Positions 49,439 to 58,416 of a DNA stretch of 64,000 nt are shown here, in pieces. The translations under genes and the position numbers were made by a program. Positions within the stretch are counted from its first letter, which is position 1, and the number at the start of each line of letters is the position of its first letter. Below the pieces are notes generated by a model, which saw only the letters and a program-made list of their open reading frames with translations, made no database searches and was not told the DNA's origin. This DNA is from Granulicella aggregans (GTDB taxonomy: Bacteria > Acidobacteriota > Terriglobia > Terriglobales > Acidobacteriaceae), in the NCBI RefSeq assembly GCF_014203275.1, contig NZ_JACHIP010000014.1, positions 1 to 64,000 of the forward strand. Reading direction: 5' to 3'.

Positions 49439-50548
49439 ATGGTAAAGATGGTTAGAATCATCCTTGATTCGTGGCGCATCGCAGCGTTGATGATCGTGCT
49501 CCTTTGCACCTCTTCGTGGTGCGCCTCAGGCAGACCTCAAGTGAGCCCGGCGCCACCCGATGCGCTTTCCCGCTTGGTTGCTCTGCATCTCGCCCATCAG
49601 GAAGGAAAGGTCAACGCTTACTATTCGAACGGCCTCAAGGCCCTGGCGCTTCGCGATCAGGCAAAGATTGCGGCCTGCGCAACCTGGTACAGTCAGCAGC
49701 TCCATATATCCCTTCCTGTCACACTCGCCGTGCTCAACAAGGGTGACTGGGATCGGATTGGGCGTCTAGCGGACTACCCCATGGCCGAAGCGTTTCCCGA
49801 GGAAGGCAACGTCATTTTCATGCCCGAGTCCTTCGCCAGCTTTCCAGGGCAAAATACCCACGCCGATCTTGGAAAGAAGCTGGACTTCATAGCCTTGCAT
49901 GAGACCGGGCATCTTTATCAACGTGCTTTAAATCTCCAAGGACCCGACCTCTTCATGCAGGAGTTCTTTGCCACCATGATGGCGACCGCGTACGCCCTTG
50001 AGTTCCGGCCCGAACTTCTCTCAAACACACTCAACTCCCGCACCGGCACAAAGCAGCGCTACACCTCATTCGAGGACATGGATCTCATCTACGACGGGGT
50101 TGGATTCGATAACTACGACTGGCTCCAGGTAGAGACGGTAAGGCTGGCGGTCATCATCGTGAAAGGTCAGCACCTCGATGAACTCGTAAAGAGAATGCAA
50201 GCGGCCTTTCCTGAAGGCCATGCAATGTCGAACGCAGAGGTCTTCCACAATCTCGAAGCGATCCGGCCCGGCGTCACCGCTCAGGCCGGAGAACTCGCCC
50301 AGCCCACCACCCTGCCTCCCATTGTTCCCGGCGAATGTCTCTCAGCGCCCGGGACGGAGGAAGGTATCGGTCACTTCGGGGTCAGGAATGCCTCCGATCA
50401 CGGCATCTCCGTCGTGGATGATGGCGTGCCGGCCGTTCTACCCCCCGGCTACACTGCCGAGCAAGGCAAGATTGGCTCTCAATTCAAGCTACCCTCGGGC
50501 AAATGTATTACCTATCCAAAAACGCCCGGGTACATCCTTCTAAATTGA
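49439..50548 (+). CDS. Secreted putative zinc metallopeptidase
   Basis: 369 residues. A signal peptide (IAALMIVLLCTSSWCAS) is followed by a domain with His154-Glu-Thr-Gly-His158 (HETGH, of the HExxH type) and a downstream Glu in MQEFFATMMATAY that could be the third zinc ligand. The C-terminal 100 residues include a Cys pair and a beta-rich part. No named family recognised, so peptidase activity is inferred from the zinc motif. Start chosen at the first ATG; an ATG three codons later is equally possible. Confidence 0.75.
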   Translation: MVKMVRIILDSWRIAALMIVLLCTSSWCASGRPQVSPAPPDALSRLVALHLAHQEGKVNAYYSNGLKALALRDQAKIAACATWYSQQLHISLPVTLAVLNKGDWDRIGRLADYPMAEAFPEEGNVIFMPESFASFPGQNTHADLGKKLDFIALHETGHLYQRALNLQGPDLFMQEFFATMMATAYALEFRPELLSNTLNSRTGTKQRYTSFEDMDLIYDGVGFDNYDWLQVETVRLAVIIVKGQHLDELVKRMQAAFPEGHAMSNAEVFHNLEAIRPGVTAQAGELAQPTTLPPIVPGECLSAPGTEEGIGHFGVRNASDHGISVVDDGVPAVLPPGYTAEQGKIGSQFKLPSGKCITYPKTPGYILLN

Positions 50549-50665
50549 GCAGCGGCTGCGTTCCTGGAACGATGAAACGCTCTATGGACATCAATAGCTT
50601 CCAAATGACACAGTCAGATATCCAACACCCGCAGGCACCCGGATCGGTAATGATAAGTCTTAGTG

Positions 50666-50735
50666 CTGTATCTGAACCGCCCCTTGTTGAACGTTGATTG
50701 TGCCACACGTCTATGGTGGGGCGGTTCGGATACAG
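50666..50735. repeat. 18-bp inverted repeat beside the IS91 remnant
   Basis: CTGTATCTGAACCGCCCC and GGGGCGGTTCGGATACAG pair at 17 of 18 positions around a 34-base loop. It lies 150-220 bases beyond the transposase stop and may be the subterminal palindrome of the element or a strong terminator. Confidence 0.6.
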
Positions 50736-50883
50736 CGACTTGAAGGAAGCCGCTTTCTCCGGGGCCGCTGCTCAATGGGAGTTGGATGGAGTTTAGCTGG
50801 TCTGGTGGGCTGGCATCGAGGCTTGCGTAGCCGTTGAGCAGGCTGAGAGCCGAGCGGAAGTGTGCTGGATCTGCTTCGGATGT

Positions 50884-51827
50884 TCAGTCGAGGAACGTGC
50901 TTGCGCTTTCGCTGCAGGCGAGCGCAACTTGAGGCGCGGACGGGGCGGGCATGCTGTCGCATGGGTTGGGTTCGAGGCTGGAGTTGAGTGAGCATGCGGC
51001 GGCTCCCTCCTGCTGCGGTGGCGAGCGAGGAAGCAATTGAACTGAAGAGAGCCGCCCGACGATGCGCATGGTTCCGCTGCAGAGCGAGCACTTGAGAAGC
51101 ATGGCGGTTAGCTTGGCTTCGTCTGTGATGTTTTCAGCTCTGGCGTGATCAGCTGAACTACCGAGCAGTCTGAAGCAGAGCGGCAGCAGCTTCGCTGGTT
51201 GCCGGTTGGCGAGGAAGGCGAAGTTGCGGATGCGGACGAAGCCGCGTGGCACGAGATGCAGCAGGAAGCGGCGCAGGAACTCGTCTGCGGGCAGGCTCAT
51301 GACGCACTTCCGGGTGCCATGCGCGGAGTCTCGCCAGCGGAAGCTGACCTTGCCGTCAGCGAAGGAGACCAGCCTGCTGTTGGAGATGCCTACGCGATGG
51401 GTATACGCACCGAGATAGCGCAGCGCGTGCTCGGGTCCGCCGAAGGGCTGCTTGGAGTAGACTACCCAGTCGTGACGGAACAGGACTCTGAGCCAGGCGG
51501 TGAAGCGGCATGGTTCAGAGAGCGATGCGAGGTGTCCGTGGAACTCCAGCTTGCCTTCGCGGAACGCAGCCTTAAGCCCGGCGAGGAACTTGCCCCGGAA
51601 GACACGGCCGAGCACCTCGACCGGAAGGAAGAACGTACGGCGCGAAGAGATCCAGCTGGCATGATCCGGTGCAAGGCCGCCGGCGGCGATGACGCAGTGA
51701 ACGTGCGGATGATGCTGCAGCCGCTGGTTCCAAGTGTGGAGCACGCTGAAGAAGCCGATCTCCGCGCCCAGATGCCGAGGATCGCGTGCGACCTCGAGCA
51801 GCGTGGCGGCACTCGCATGATTCTCGA
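50884..51827 (-). mobile_element. IS91-family transposase, 5'-truncated
   Basis: The HUH-type transposase part is clear: LGAEIGFFSVLHTWNQRLQH, the metal-binding HPHVHCVIAAGG, and the Tyr in ALRYLGAYTHRVGISNSRL. Homology begins abruptly at ASAATLLEVARD near 51826; the N-terminal zinc-finger half of a normal IS91 transposase is missing, and sequence further upstream is unrelated. Inactive. Its broken end abuts a hydrolase fragment on the opposite strand. Confidence 0.85.
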
Positions 51828-51966
51828 AACGACGCGAAGGTTTATGGCGGAGCGTATGAAAGCGATCATCAAGACGACCAACGCAGATCACCTTCCAGCT
51901 CTGACCATGCCGAAGCCCGTTATCGACATCGTTCTTGAGGCCGCCACATCAACTCTCGCAGGCTAA
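51827..51966 (+). pseudogene. C-terminal fragment of an alpha/beta hydrolase
   Basis: The plus strand right of the IS91 break reads RRFMAERMKAIIKTTNADH and PKPVIDIVLEAATSTLAG then a stop. This resembles the end of small alpha/beta hydrolases, with the catalytic His in ADH. The rest of the gene is absent, so the transposon end or a deletion removed it. Confidence 0.55.
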
Positions 51967-52246
51967 TCTGCTCCGAGCTAGAAGCAGCTTCTTCCGTAGC
52001 TATGGGACTCCCCCACTAACGATTCTCACAATTCGCCTAAGCCCAAACCTTTTCACCCTGAACTCGGCGGCGTCCAACGGTCCTCTTGCCCCGCTGAGCC
52101 TTGGCAATTGGGATGTGTTCCTTTTAGTTGTGGCGGCGAATTCTATAAGTGGAGGTCTCCTCGCAGACTCTAACTCTGCCGGCCATCTGACAAGAATCGT
52201 TCCAGATGTAGTTAGCGCTTCAACGCTATTTCTATACTTCAACGCA

Positions 52247-52506
52247 TTCTCGAGCCAAAGCGCGTTCGCTGTCGCATGACCCAGCGCAGTATTGTCAAAG
52301 ATCACCCAGGCTTCTGCCGATACCGTTTGTGCCTCAAGCAGGTGAAGCTTATCAGCTAGCGCCTCTAAGCAATTCTGTTCGTAGTTTGAGTAGTAGGTGC
52401 GCGGAGTTTTGTGAAGACCCCAATAGTTCAGGCCTGACCACCCTCCAGGGCGGTCGGCTTGTTCGGACCCCTTTGGTGGATGAGCCGTCTTCTCCTCGTC
52501 CTTCCT
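52247..52506 (-). pseudogene. DUF72 (YecE-like) C-terminal fragment
   Basis: The minus strand reads RPGGWSGLNYWGLHKTPRTY, then EAWVIFDNTALGHATANALW, typical of the end of DUF72 proteins. A stop codon sits upstream and the normal end is replaced by a run-on frame to 52000. Only about one third of the usual length remains. Confidence 0.65.
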
Positions 52507-52597
52507 TTACCAAATTACCTTGAACCTCAAAGGCTCCAAGAGTTCCAGGGTGTCCACTGACCAGGTGGGCCCACGCGGAAAGATAAATTCACTGAAA

Positions 52598-52982
52598 ATG
52601 GAAGCCACGTTGAGACCCTGCTTTCTGGTGGTGAATCGCGAATTCTCAACGGTATATCGAGCCGCAAGCGTGTCATAGAGACGGCCAAGTTCAATGTCAT
52701 TTCGGCCTACAGTTCGGCAGATGCAGTGGAAACTCTAGCGGCATACCCGGCGATCACTGGCGCTTTTGTCGATCAACACCTGGAAGGCATTCAGTGGACT
52801 GATTTAGTCTCCAAACTGAAGCAAATAAAGCCGAGTCTACCGATCATTGCGGTCGGCATCCAGGGCCATTGCGGCCCTCCTGAATACCAGTCGAGCGGTT
52901 CAACCCCGCAAAGCTCTTGTATGTGCTTCAGAGTTGCTGCCTGGGGAGACTGCCGCGATCGAACAGACGAACAGAACATTGA
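52598..52982 (+). pseudogene. Receiver-domain protein, two frameshifts
   Basis: Starts MEATLRPCFLVVNREFS, then shifts near 52650 to GISSRKRVIETAKFNVISAY, continues through AYPAITGAFVDQHLEGIQWT and KPSLPIIAVG, and shifts again near 52885 to VERFNPAKLLYVLQSC before the stop. Read through, it is a small atypical receiver with Asp in AFVDQHL, different from the Cys-type pseudo-receivers. Decayed. Confidence 0.6.
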
Positions 52983-53005
52983 GCGAATCTGAAAGCCGAA
53001 CGTCT

Positions 53006-53344
53006 CTAATCGAATGGAACATATGACCGTACGGGGGCGTTGAGATGGCGGTAAGCCATGATCCGGTGGGGACTCAACCAAGAGTTTGAAGGCAACTTGA
53101 TCCTCAGCAGATTTGCGGCTTGCAATAGCGCGAATCCGACGATGTAGCAAATGATCCGCAGCGCTGCAAATTTCTCTTTAGGACTGAGGAGGATTGCCTT
53201 GATCGAGCCATTGACACTCTTTGCAAAGATAGTGCCGCAACGACAAATAAGGTTCTCAGATCGCTCCGTTGGGACACAGTAGAGCATGAGCCAGACATGG
53301 CCGCAGGAGCAGGTCCGCTCGTCAAAAGACATCTCGCTGTCCAT
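53006..53344 (-). CDS. Small protein with Cys-x-Cys pairs
   Basis: 112 residues from the Met at 53344. The N-terminal part has RTCSCGHVWLML and LICRCGTIFA, a likely zinc-binding pair of loops; the middle has a hydrophobic helix (ICYIVGFALLQAANLL). No family recognised. The first 75 residues look more coding-like than the end, so a late frameshift is possible. Confidence 0.45.
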   Translation of the reverse strand: MDSEMSFDERTCSCGHVWLMLYCVPTERSENLICRCGTIFAKSVNGSIKAILLSPKEKFAALRIICYIVGFALLQAANLLRIKLPSNSWLSPHRIMAYRHLNAPVRSYVPFD

Positions 53345-53360
53345 GGGATGCCCCTTAGTT

Positions 53361-53546
53361 TTACTCGGAGTCGCTGGCCACTTTCTTGATGCTGTGCTGC
53401 TTAGTCGGATCGTCATAGGTCAGCCTAAAACTGCCTCCATTGTCTGAGCGTTGGAGCTGTTTGAAATTTTGGCGGAAAGTACCGCCGAGGCGGTCCCCCA
53501 AAGGGAACCGGCTCGCTTTTACATACGGCGACTTGTCCACCGTCAT
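53361..53546 (-). CDS. Possible 61-aa protein
   Basis: Short frame with plausible composition (RSDNGGSFRLTYDDPTKQHS) ending 16 bases before the next start on the same strand. No family recognised and no clear ribosome binding site. Confidence 0.35.
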   Translation of the reverse strand: MTVDKSPYVKASRFPLGDRLGGTFRQNFKQLQRSDNGGSFRLTYDDPTKQHSIKKVASDSE

Positions 53547-54273
53547 CTTGGATGCTATAGGAGGTGTTACAGAGACATTCTCTCCTGTGATTCACTGGCG
53601 TGGAAATTGCACGTTTGAGGGACAAACTGACTCGATGTGGAGCTCTTCGCAAAGAGATCCTATCGGGCGAGTTCCATGGATTAGTCGACATCTTGCCCGG
53701 CGATTCCCTAGCACTTGCAAGCAAGTGTTTCAAGATCCTTCGGGTTCGCGACGCGGACCTTACTGCGGGTATATTCGATGAGACCTCGATTCTGCAACTT
53801 CCCCTTCGATCGCCGATTGTGGGCCGCTAGGATCGGTCAGGCTATTTTCAGGAATTCTGATTCAGCGTGAACTAGATAGGGCAGGCATCTATAGTGATCG
53901 GCGTCTTTGGATCGCTATCTAGCACTAAGGGATCCACCTTTAGATCCTCATTCTTGCGGACGAACGAACCTCTCAGAGCAGGTCGAACGTCGTTAGGTCC
54001 GCAATAGTAGCTTGAGAGGCATCACGTCCTTCGAGGGTGTAAGTTGGTGCTTCTGAAACTAGAACGGGTGAAAGTTCTGTGCCCCGTCTAATTTCACCAT
54101 GCCAGTCGTAAGTAGATTCGCCATTGATACCTCCTACCAGATCTTCACGAGAAGACCTTATCTGGAGCGTCGTTCCGAAATGCAAGCAAGTTTTCAAAAA
54201 ATGACGGCCTCGACTCTTTTGCGGAAGAAAAAAGGTTAAGCAGCCGGCAACAAGGAAGCAGCAATATGAACAG
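53547..54273. other. Region with no firm gene
   Basis: A minus-strand ATG at 54124 has a strong GGAGG site and starts MANLLTTGMVKLDG, but closes after 21 codons; an overlapping frame (SPVLVSEAPTYTLEGRDASQ) runs on to 53973, so a small frameshifted gene is possible. Plus-strand frames at 53440-53830 show no motif. Confidence 0.3.
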
Positions 54274-54486
54274 CTAATCGGCGGAGCGCCACCTGTCGGG
54301 TCCGCCGCCTGACATATGGCGGCCCGCTCGGCATCCGGATAATCCTCCAGATTCAGCTTCTTTGCGTGGTCGATCGCTTCCTTCTGGGCGCCATGCACGC
54401 CGCTTGCCCGGTGGGCGCCCTTCTCCGTCGTCGGGAATTTGCCTTCGGCATTTTGCTCGATGAAGAAAATGCTTTCCTGTGCTCAT
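54274..54486 (-). pseudogene. DUF2188-like small protein, two compensating frameshifts
   Basis: The start (MSTGK) and the end (RHMSGGGPDRWRSAD) lie in one frame and the core (SIFFIEQNAEGKFPTTEKG, QKEAIDHAKKLNLEDYPDAE) in another. Joined they give about 70 residues like alphaproteobacterial DUF2188-type proteins. One base lost near the start and one regained before the end explain this. Confidence 0.6.
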
Positions 54487-54592
54487 GCTGTTCCCCTTTG
54501 CGGTGGACGATATCAGATTGCGCTATTCTCGCGGCATACGCCGCGTGAAAGCTATCGGTCTTCACTGCGGCGGCGTGGGCAGGCTTGCGCGC

Positions 54593-54972
54593 TTAGCGTT
54601 CGATGCCGGCCTGCCGCAGTTTTTCTACTTCGCCGCAGCTCGTCCAGCTCGAGGTCGCTGAGGGTCTCGATATCGACCATCTGTTCGCGCGCCTTGTCGA
54701 TCGCGCGTGCATTCCGGTTCTGCGTGTTCTGGATCAAGAACAGCATGAGGAAGGTGACGATGGTCGTGCCGGTATTGATGACGAGCTGCCACGTATCTGA
54801 GTAGTGGGATAGCGGCCCGGTCAGCGCCCAGACGGCGATGATGCAGCCCGTCACCCGCAAAGGCCCATTTGGAGCCGAGCCAGCCGGAGGCGGACGCTGC
54901 AAATCTACCGAACCAGTCATTCGTCGTGGGTTCTGGACGTCGACGGGCCGCTTGCTCATAGGTCGTCACCAA
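54593..54972 (-). pseudogene. Low-affinity iron permease family protein, frameshifted twice
   Basis: The core frame has two membrane helices and the family signature [20 protein letters not shown] then [20 protein letters not shown]. The proper N-terminus ([20 protein letters not shown]) lies in a different frame, joining near 54850, and the proper C-terminus ([12 protein letters not shown]) in another, joining near 54636. Small inner-membrane protein with an iron-linked name but little direct evidence. The ferritin-like gene just upstream on the same strand fits an iron or stress theme. Confidence 0.75.
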
Positions 54973-54984
54973 TCGATCGAACGG

Positions 54985-55572
54985 TTAAGACGCGCGCTGG
55001 CGCAGTGCCGACGCGGCCTTCTTCTCGTCTTCCTTGCTCTTCTTCTCTGAATACTTTTCCTTGCCGGTCTTCGGGCTTTCTTCTTCTTCGGGTTCGCCGG
55101 CCGCCGCTTCGAGGATTGGCTGACCCGCCGCAAGGATCTTGGCGGCCGCCCCGGTCTCTTCATCCAGGGTTTCGGTGAGAAGCCCGGTCACGTCATCCAG
55201 GCCGAGCACCTTGGTCATGGCGATCGCGGCGGTGTAGCCGGCGATTTCGTAATGCTCCGTGCGCAGGGCCGCGCCGATGATGCCGGAGTCGAAAGATGCG
55301 CCTTCCTCGCCCTTTTCGAGCGCGTCCGCGCCCTCTTCGATGACGCCTTCCATGCCGTTGCAATGCTCGCCGGTCGGCTTCTTGCCGAGGATCTCAAAGA
55401 CCTGCTTGAGCCGCAGGACCTGGCACTTTGTCTCTTCGAGATGCGCTGTGAAGAGAGCCTTCAGCTCCGGGTTTCTCGATCCCTTGGCTAGCTTCGGCAG
55501 GGACTTCACCAGTTGATTTTCTGCTGAATAGAGGTCGCGCAATTCGTCGATTAGAACGTCCTTCAGAGCCAT
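54985..55572 (-). CDS. DUF892 ferritin-like protein (YciE/YciF family)
   Basis: 195 residues from the Met at 55572, chosen for the GAGGG site; the frame extends to 55677 without support. The four-helix ferritin-like domain has LRDLYSAENQLVKSLPKLAK, FTAHLEETKCQVLRLKQVFE, ALRTEHYEIAGYTAAIAM and DEETGAAAKIL, with Glu/His at the di-metal positions. The last 40 residues are Lys/Glu-rich. Members are stress-induced and may bind iron. Intact, unlike the iron permease next to it. Confidence 0.9.
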   Translation of the reverse strand: MALKDVLIDELRDLYSAENQLVKSLPKLAKGSRNPELKALFTAHLEETKCQVLRLKQVFEILGKKPTGEHCNGMEGVIEEGADALEKGEEGASFDSGIIGAALRTEHYEIAGYTAAIAMTKVLGLDDVTGLLTETLDEETGAAAKILAAGQPILEAAAGEPEEEESPKTGKEKYSEKKSKEDEKKAASALRQRAS

Positions 55573-55707
55573 GATTTCCCTCGATAATGGAAGCGGAGTA
55601 TGAACCATGCTCTGAGATGGGGCAGCCAATCGGCCTGTTGTACAGACTAATATTTTTCGAGAGATTTTAAGTTTCATCGAAGTCGGCCTTCGCCATTTTC
55701 TCGAGTG

Positions 55708-55998
55708 CTGACCTCATATCCGGTATGGCCAAGTCAAGATGCTTCTTGACACGCGCCGCCTCGCCTCCTTCAAACGGTCGGTCTATCTGTCCATGCGACC
55801 CTGGCTTTACGAGAGGTGCAGGCGAAGCTGGCAAATCGATTAAGCCTATGGGTTCCTGATCGTCTGTCACACCGTGTCCACGGATTGACGGCAGGTCCTC
55901 GCTGATCTGGCCGGAAAGGCCGCTATTCTGGTCTATCAGGTCGAAACCCTGATTCCTCCCGCGATCTCATTGCACAGGCAGCCGCAGCCAGTCGATAA
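55708..55998 (+). pseudogene. Cys-type pseudo-receiver, decayed copy 3
   Basis: Pieces in three frames align with 418-726: VKMLLDTRRLASF with PILLDTRRRVLQ, LREVQAKLANRL with LPEIQAKLDSKT, AYGFLIVCHT with AYGLLIVCHT, RQVLADLAGKAAILVYQVETL with RRTLRALAEEAAIPVFQIDAL, and the end LIAQAAAASR. The LIVCH Cys is kept. Stops and indels make it inactive. Confidence 0.7.
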
Positions 55999-56131
55999 TC
56001 TATGTAGCTTATCCGACATAAGGGCGTAGAATTGCATTGGGCCTAAGCCAACTGCGCGGAAAGCTACCACTCAAAGCCGTCTTTGGTGTCTGCCGGACGA
56101 CCTCCTGGGTCGTTCAGAAGGCGAGACAGTC

Positions 56132-56866
56132 ATGAACGGCGGCGGATTTGAAAACGGGTTGCTGCGCAGGTTCGACGGAGAGATCATCCGCCGCCTCGAT
56201 CTTCGACCGCTTGAATTGCCGGTAAATCACGAGATCGAATTTCCCGGCACTTCCATCGATCATCTGTTTTTCATCGAAGAAGGCATCGCCTCGATGACGG
56301 CGACATTTGAAGATGGGTCTCAGGTCGAGATCGCGCTCGCAGGAGCCGAGGCTGTACTCGGTACATCGGTGCTGATGGGCACAAAACGCAGCCTGAACCG
56401 TGTCTACATGCAGGTTGGCGGGCATGGCTTCACCACCCTGACAGCACGGGCCACTTGCGAATTCAAACGCGGCGGCCTCTTCCAGGACCTGACGCTTCGC
56501 TACCTGCAGGCACAGTTCATTCAGTCGGCGCAGACGGCTGGCTGCAATGCCCGTCACTCCATAGAACAACGCCTGGCGCGATGGCTTCTGCTGTGCGCCG
56601 ACCGGAATGGCGGCCGCGTCCTGCCTCTCTCGCAGGAAAACATGGCCGATATGCTCGGGGTGAACCGGACAACGCTGACCGTCATCGCCGGGCAGTTTCA
56701 GCAACGCAGGCTGATCCAGTACACGCGCGGCACGATACAGCTGCTTGACCTCCAGGGGCTGCGGGATGCCGCCTGTGAGTGCTATCTCGTCGTGAAGAAC
56801 CACCTGCCCAACCTGACGGTGTATGACGACGGAATGCTTGAGGATGCGCCCATCTTGTACCGCTGA
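56132..56866 (+). CDS. Crp/Fnr-family transcriptional regulator
   Basis: 244 residues. An N-terminal cyclic-nucleotide-binding-like beta-barrel (LDHLFFIEEGIA-like SIDHLFFIEEGIASMTATFE, VEIALAGAEAVLGTSV) and a C-terminal winged helix with LSQENMADMLGVNRTTLTVI as recognition helix. No Cys set for an iron-sulfur cluster, so it is not FNR-like in sensing. The signal is unknown. Intact frame; could control nearby stress genes. Confidence 0.92.
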   Translation: MNGGGFENGLLRRFDGEIIRRLDLRPLELPVNHEIEFPGTSIDHLFFIEEGIASMTATFEDGSQVEIALAGAEAVLGTSVLMGTKRSLNRVYMQVGGHGFTTLTARATCEFKRGGLFQDLTLRYLQAQFIQSAQTAGCNARHSIEQRLARWLLLCADRNGGRVLPLSQENMADMLGVNRTTLTVIAGQFQQRRLIQYTRGTIQLLDLQGLRDAACECYLVVKNHLPNLTVYDDGMLEDAPILYR

Positions 56867-56899
56867 AGATATGGACTCCAGAGAGAAAAGGGGCGCTCT

Positions 56900-57171
56900 A
56901 TGCACACAGAAGAAGATCGAGGCGGAAATGACGATCTTTCCCTATCCGTGGGGAGCCTGATCATGGGCGTTGCAAAGGCCCTAGTCGATCTGGCCTATCG
57001 GGTTGAGGTCGAGATCGTGGCAAGGAGACCGGCACAGTCCTGATCCTCGGAGTTGCGCCTGAAGACCTCGCTAAATTCGTCGGAGAACACGAGCGCATAG
57101 CGCGATCTTTACGAATGCTCATAATGGCCGCCGGAAGGAAACACAGCGAGCAGTTCAGGCTCGAAATCTGA
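56900..57171 (+). pseudogene. KH-domain RNA-binding protein (KhpA-like), frameshifted
   Basis: The first frame encodes LSVGSLIMGVAKALVDLAYR then VEVEIVARR and would stop at 57043. Near 57020-57030 another frame takes over: TGTVLILGVAPEDLAKFVGE, HERIARSLRMLIMAAG, ending EQFRLEI. Together this is a single KH domain of about 90 residues like the UPF0109/KhpA family, though the GxxG loop reads VGEHER. It follows the Crp/Fnr gene by 33 bases. Confidence 0.65.
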
Positions 57172-57215
57172 GAACATCGCTGATGGGGGCCGCGACACCT
57201 CAAAAGGCTATGCCG

Positions 57216-57479
57216 CTATCGGCGGGGCGCAGCCTCGCTCCGAAGATTGAGGGGGAGCGGTGGGTCAGGCTTCGGCTGCACGCCGGCGTATGTCTTCAGG
57301 CTGACGCCGACGATCCGCGCCACCCGGTGCAAGGCGGCAGCCTCGGCCTCGGTAACCTCGGATGGGGAAGTCGAGGCGACGGCCCAACGACTGCGCGGCG
57401 CATTTCTAAGATGGGCGGAAAGGTTGGCTAGGTCGCGTAGCAGCGTTTCTATCGTGGCAATTTTCTCGGCGTTTGTCAT
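57216..57479 (-). CDS. Hypothetical 87-aa protein
   Basis: No family recognised. N-terminal helix (EKIATIETLLRDLANLSAHL), a middle part with TEAEAAALHRVARIVGVSLK and a Pro-rich end. It starts 10 bases after the stop of the 85-aa gene at 57490 on the same strand, so the two are likely an operon. Confidence 0.6.
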   Translation of the reverse strand: MTNAEKIATIETLLRDLANLSAHLRNAPRSRWAVASTSPSEVTEAEAAALHRVARIVGVSLKTYAGVQPKPDPPLPLNLRSEAAPRR

Positions 57480-57489
57480 GGCGGCAAGG

Positions 57490-57747
57490 CTAATACTGCT
57501 CCAGAACGAGGGGAGCGGGGGTGGCCTCGATCGCGTACCCCTGATTGAGGGCGTTCAATACCTGCAGCCTGGTCGTGAGCCTCTGATCGCCGCCCGCGAC
57601 AGTAATCCTGTCGCCCTGGGCAAGGCTGGCCGCAAGCGCATGCGTGACATTTTCCACGAGCTGGTCGAGCGTCGAGGCGCTGACTTGCCGAGCAAGGGCG
57701 GCCAGCAGATTTCGGCTATGGCGTTCCAGTTCTTTTGCAGTGTTCAT
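57490..57747 (-). CDS. Conserved 85-aa protein, copy 2
   Basis: Start at 57747 matches copy 1 at 1038 (MNTAKELERHSRNLLAALAR against MNTATELERHSQALLAGIAR), and the bases before the ATG are shared. The rest aligns without gaps to DQRLTTRLQVLNALNQGYAI. Intact in both places, which argues for function. The 87-aa gene follows directly. The HisKA-like peptide that precedes copy 1 is not present here. Confidence 0.65.
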   Translation of the reverse strand: MNTAKELERHSRNLLAALARQVSASTLDQLVENVTHALAASLAQGDRITVAGGDQRLTTRLQVLNALNQGYAIEATPAPLVLEQY

Positions 57748-58266
57748 GGTCAGTCGATTATGACGCACCCTCGCCGTCGTTCCGATACTCGAAAAGGTAA
57801 TTTTTCCTACAACTTCTCTGCCAGAAATGTCGGCTGCATAGAGCTCGCCGGCGGCCGATCCGGTGCCGGTGCAATGCAATTGTTAGGGACACGCGCGAAC
57901 TTTGGAATGCCCTGATGTTGCGAGACCAGGAGCTAGCGGTTCAATTCGTGAGTTGTACTGTGCGCGTCGGCGCATCTAACGATCACTATTCGACCTATGG
58001 GTGTTTGGTGAGCTTGGATCTGAGCGTAAGCGCGCTTGGTCCCAGATTTTCCAGAGGTCCGGCTCAAGGACTCGCTCGGAGCCGGTCGCGCCATCGGATC
58101 GCGCCACCCTTCTGTTGTCGCGACCACGTGTTGCCAAAAATTGGCAGGATGAATGTCGTCCTCCAGACGAACATCCTCAAATTTATAGGTACAACCGAAC
58201 ACAAAAACCACGCAACTCATTATTGCGACCCGGAGAATGCATGCACAATGGGCATGGAGGTCGAAG
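57748..58266. other. Region without a supported gene
   Basis: A minus-strand frame at 57933-58283 has one hydrophobic stretch with a lipobox-like VFVFGC but no ribosome binding site; I do not support it. Nothing else seen. Confidence 0.3.
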
Positions 58267-58416
58267 ATGGTCTTCATGGGCATAGCCGCTATTTGTTTGC
58301 TCGTGTTTGCCTTATTGGCCGTAGGCCTTTGCCGCGTTTGTAGTGATCGAAATCAATGCCGAGCGCAAACCGCTAGAGACATTAAATGTTCCGCTAGGTC
58401 CTCTTCTGCTCGCTGA
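58267..58416 (+). CDS. Possible 49-aa membrane protein
   Basis: ATG with GGAG seven bases upstream, then MVFMGIAAICLLVFALLAVG as a membrane helix and a short Cys/Arg-rich tail (CRVCSDRNQCRAQ). No family recognised. The ribosome binding site and helix make it plausible. Confidence 0.4.
   Translation: MVFMGIAAICLLVFALLAVGLCRVCSDRNQCRAQTARDIKCSARSSSAR

Noticed and set aside
51199-51826. Long plus-strand frame across the IS91 transposase
   Set aside because: Only its last part, after 51827, resembles a protein; the rest is antisense to the transposase.
55667-55870. 67-codon minus-strand frame
   Set aside because: It is antisense to the decayed pseudo-receiver copy 3, which explains the sequence better.
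56114-56905. 263-codon minus-strand frame
   Set aside because: Antisense to the Crp/Fnr gene, whose domains are clear.
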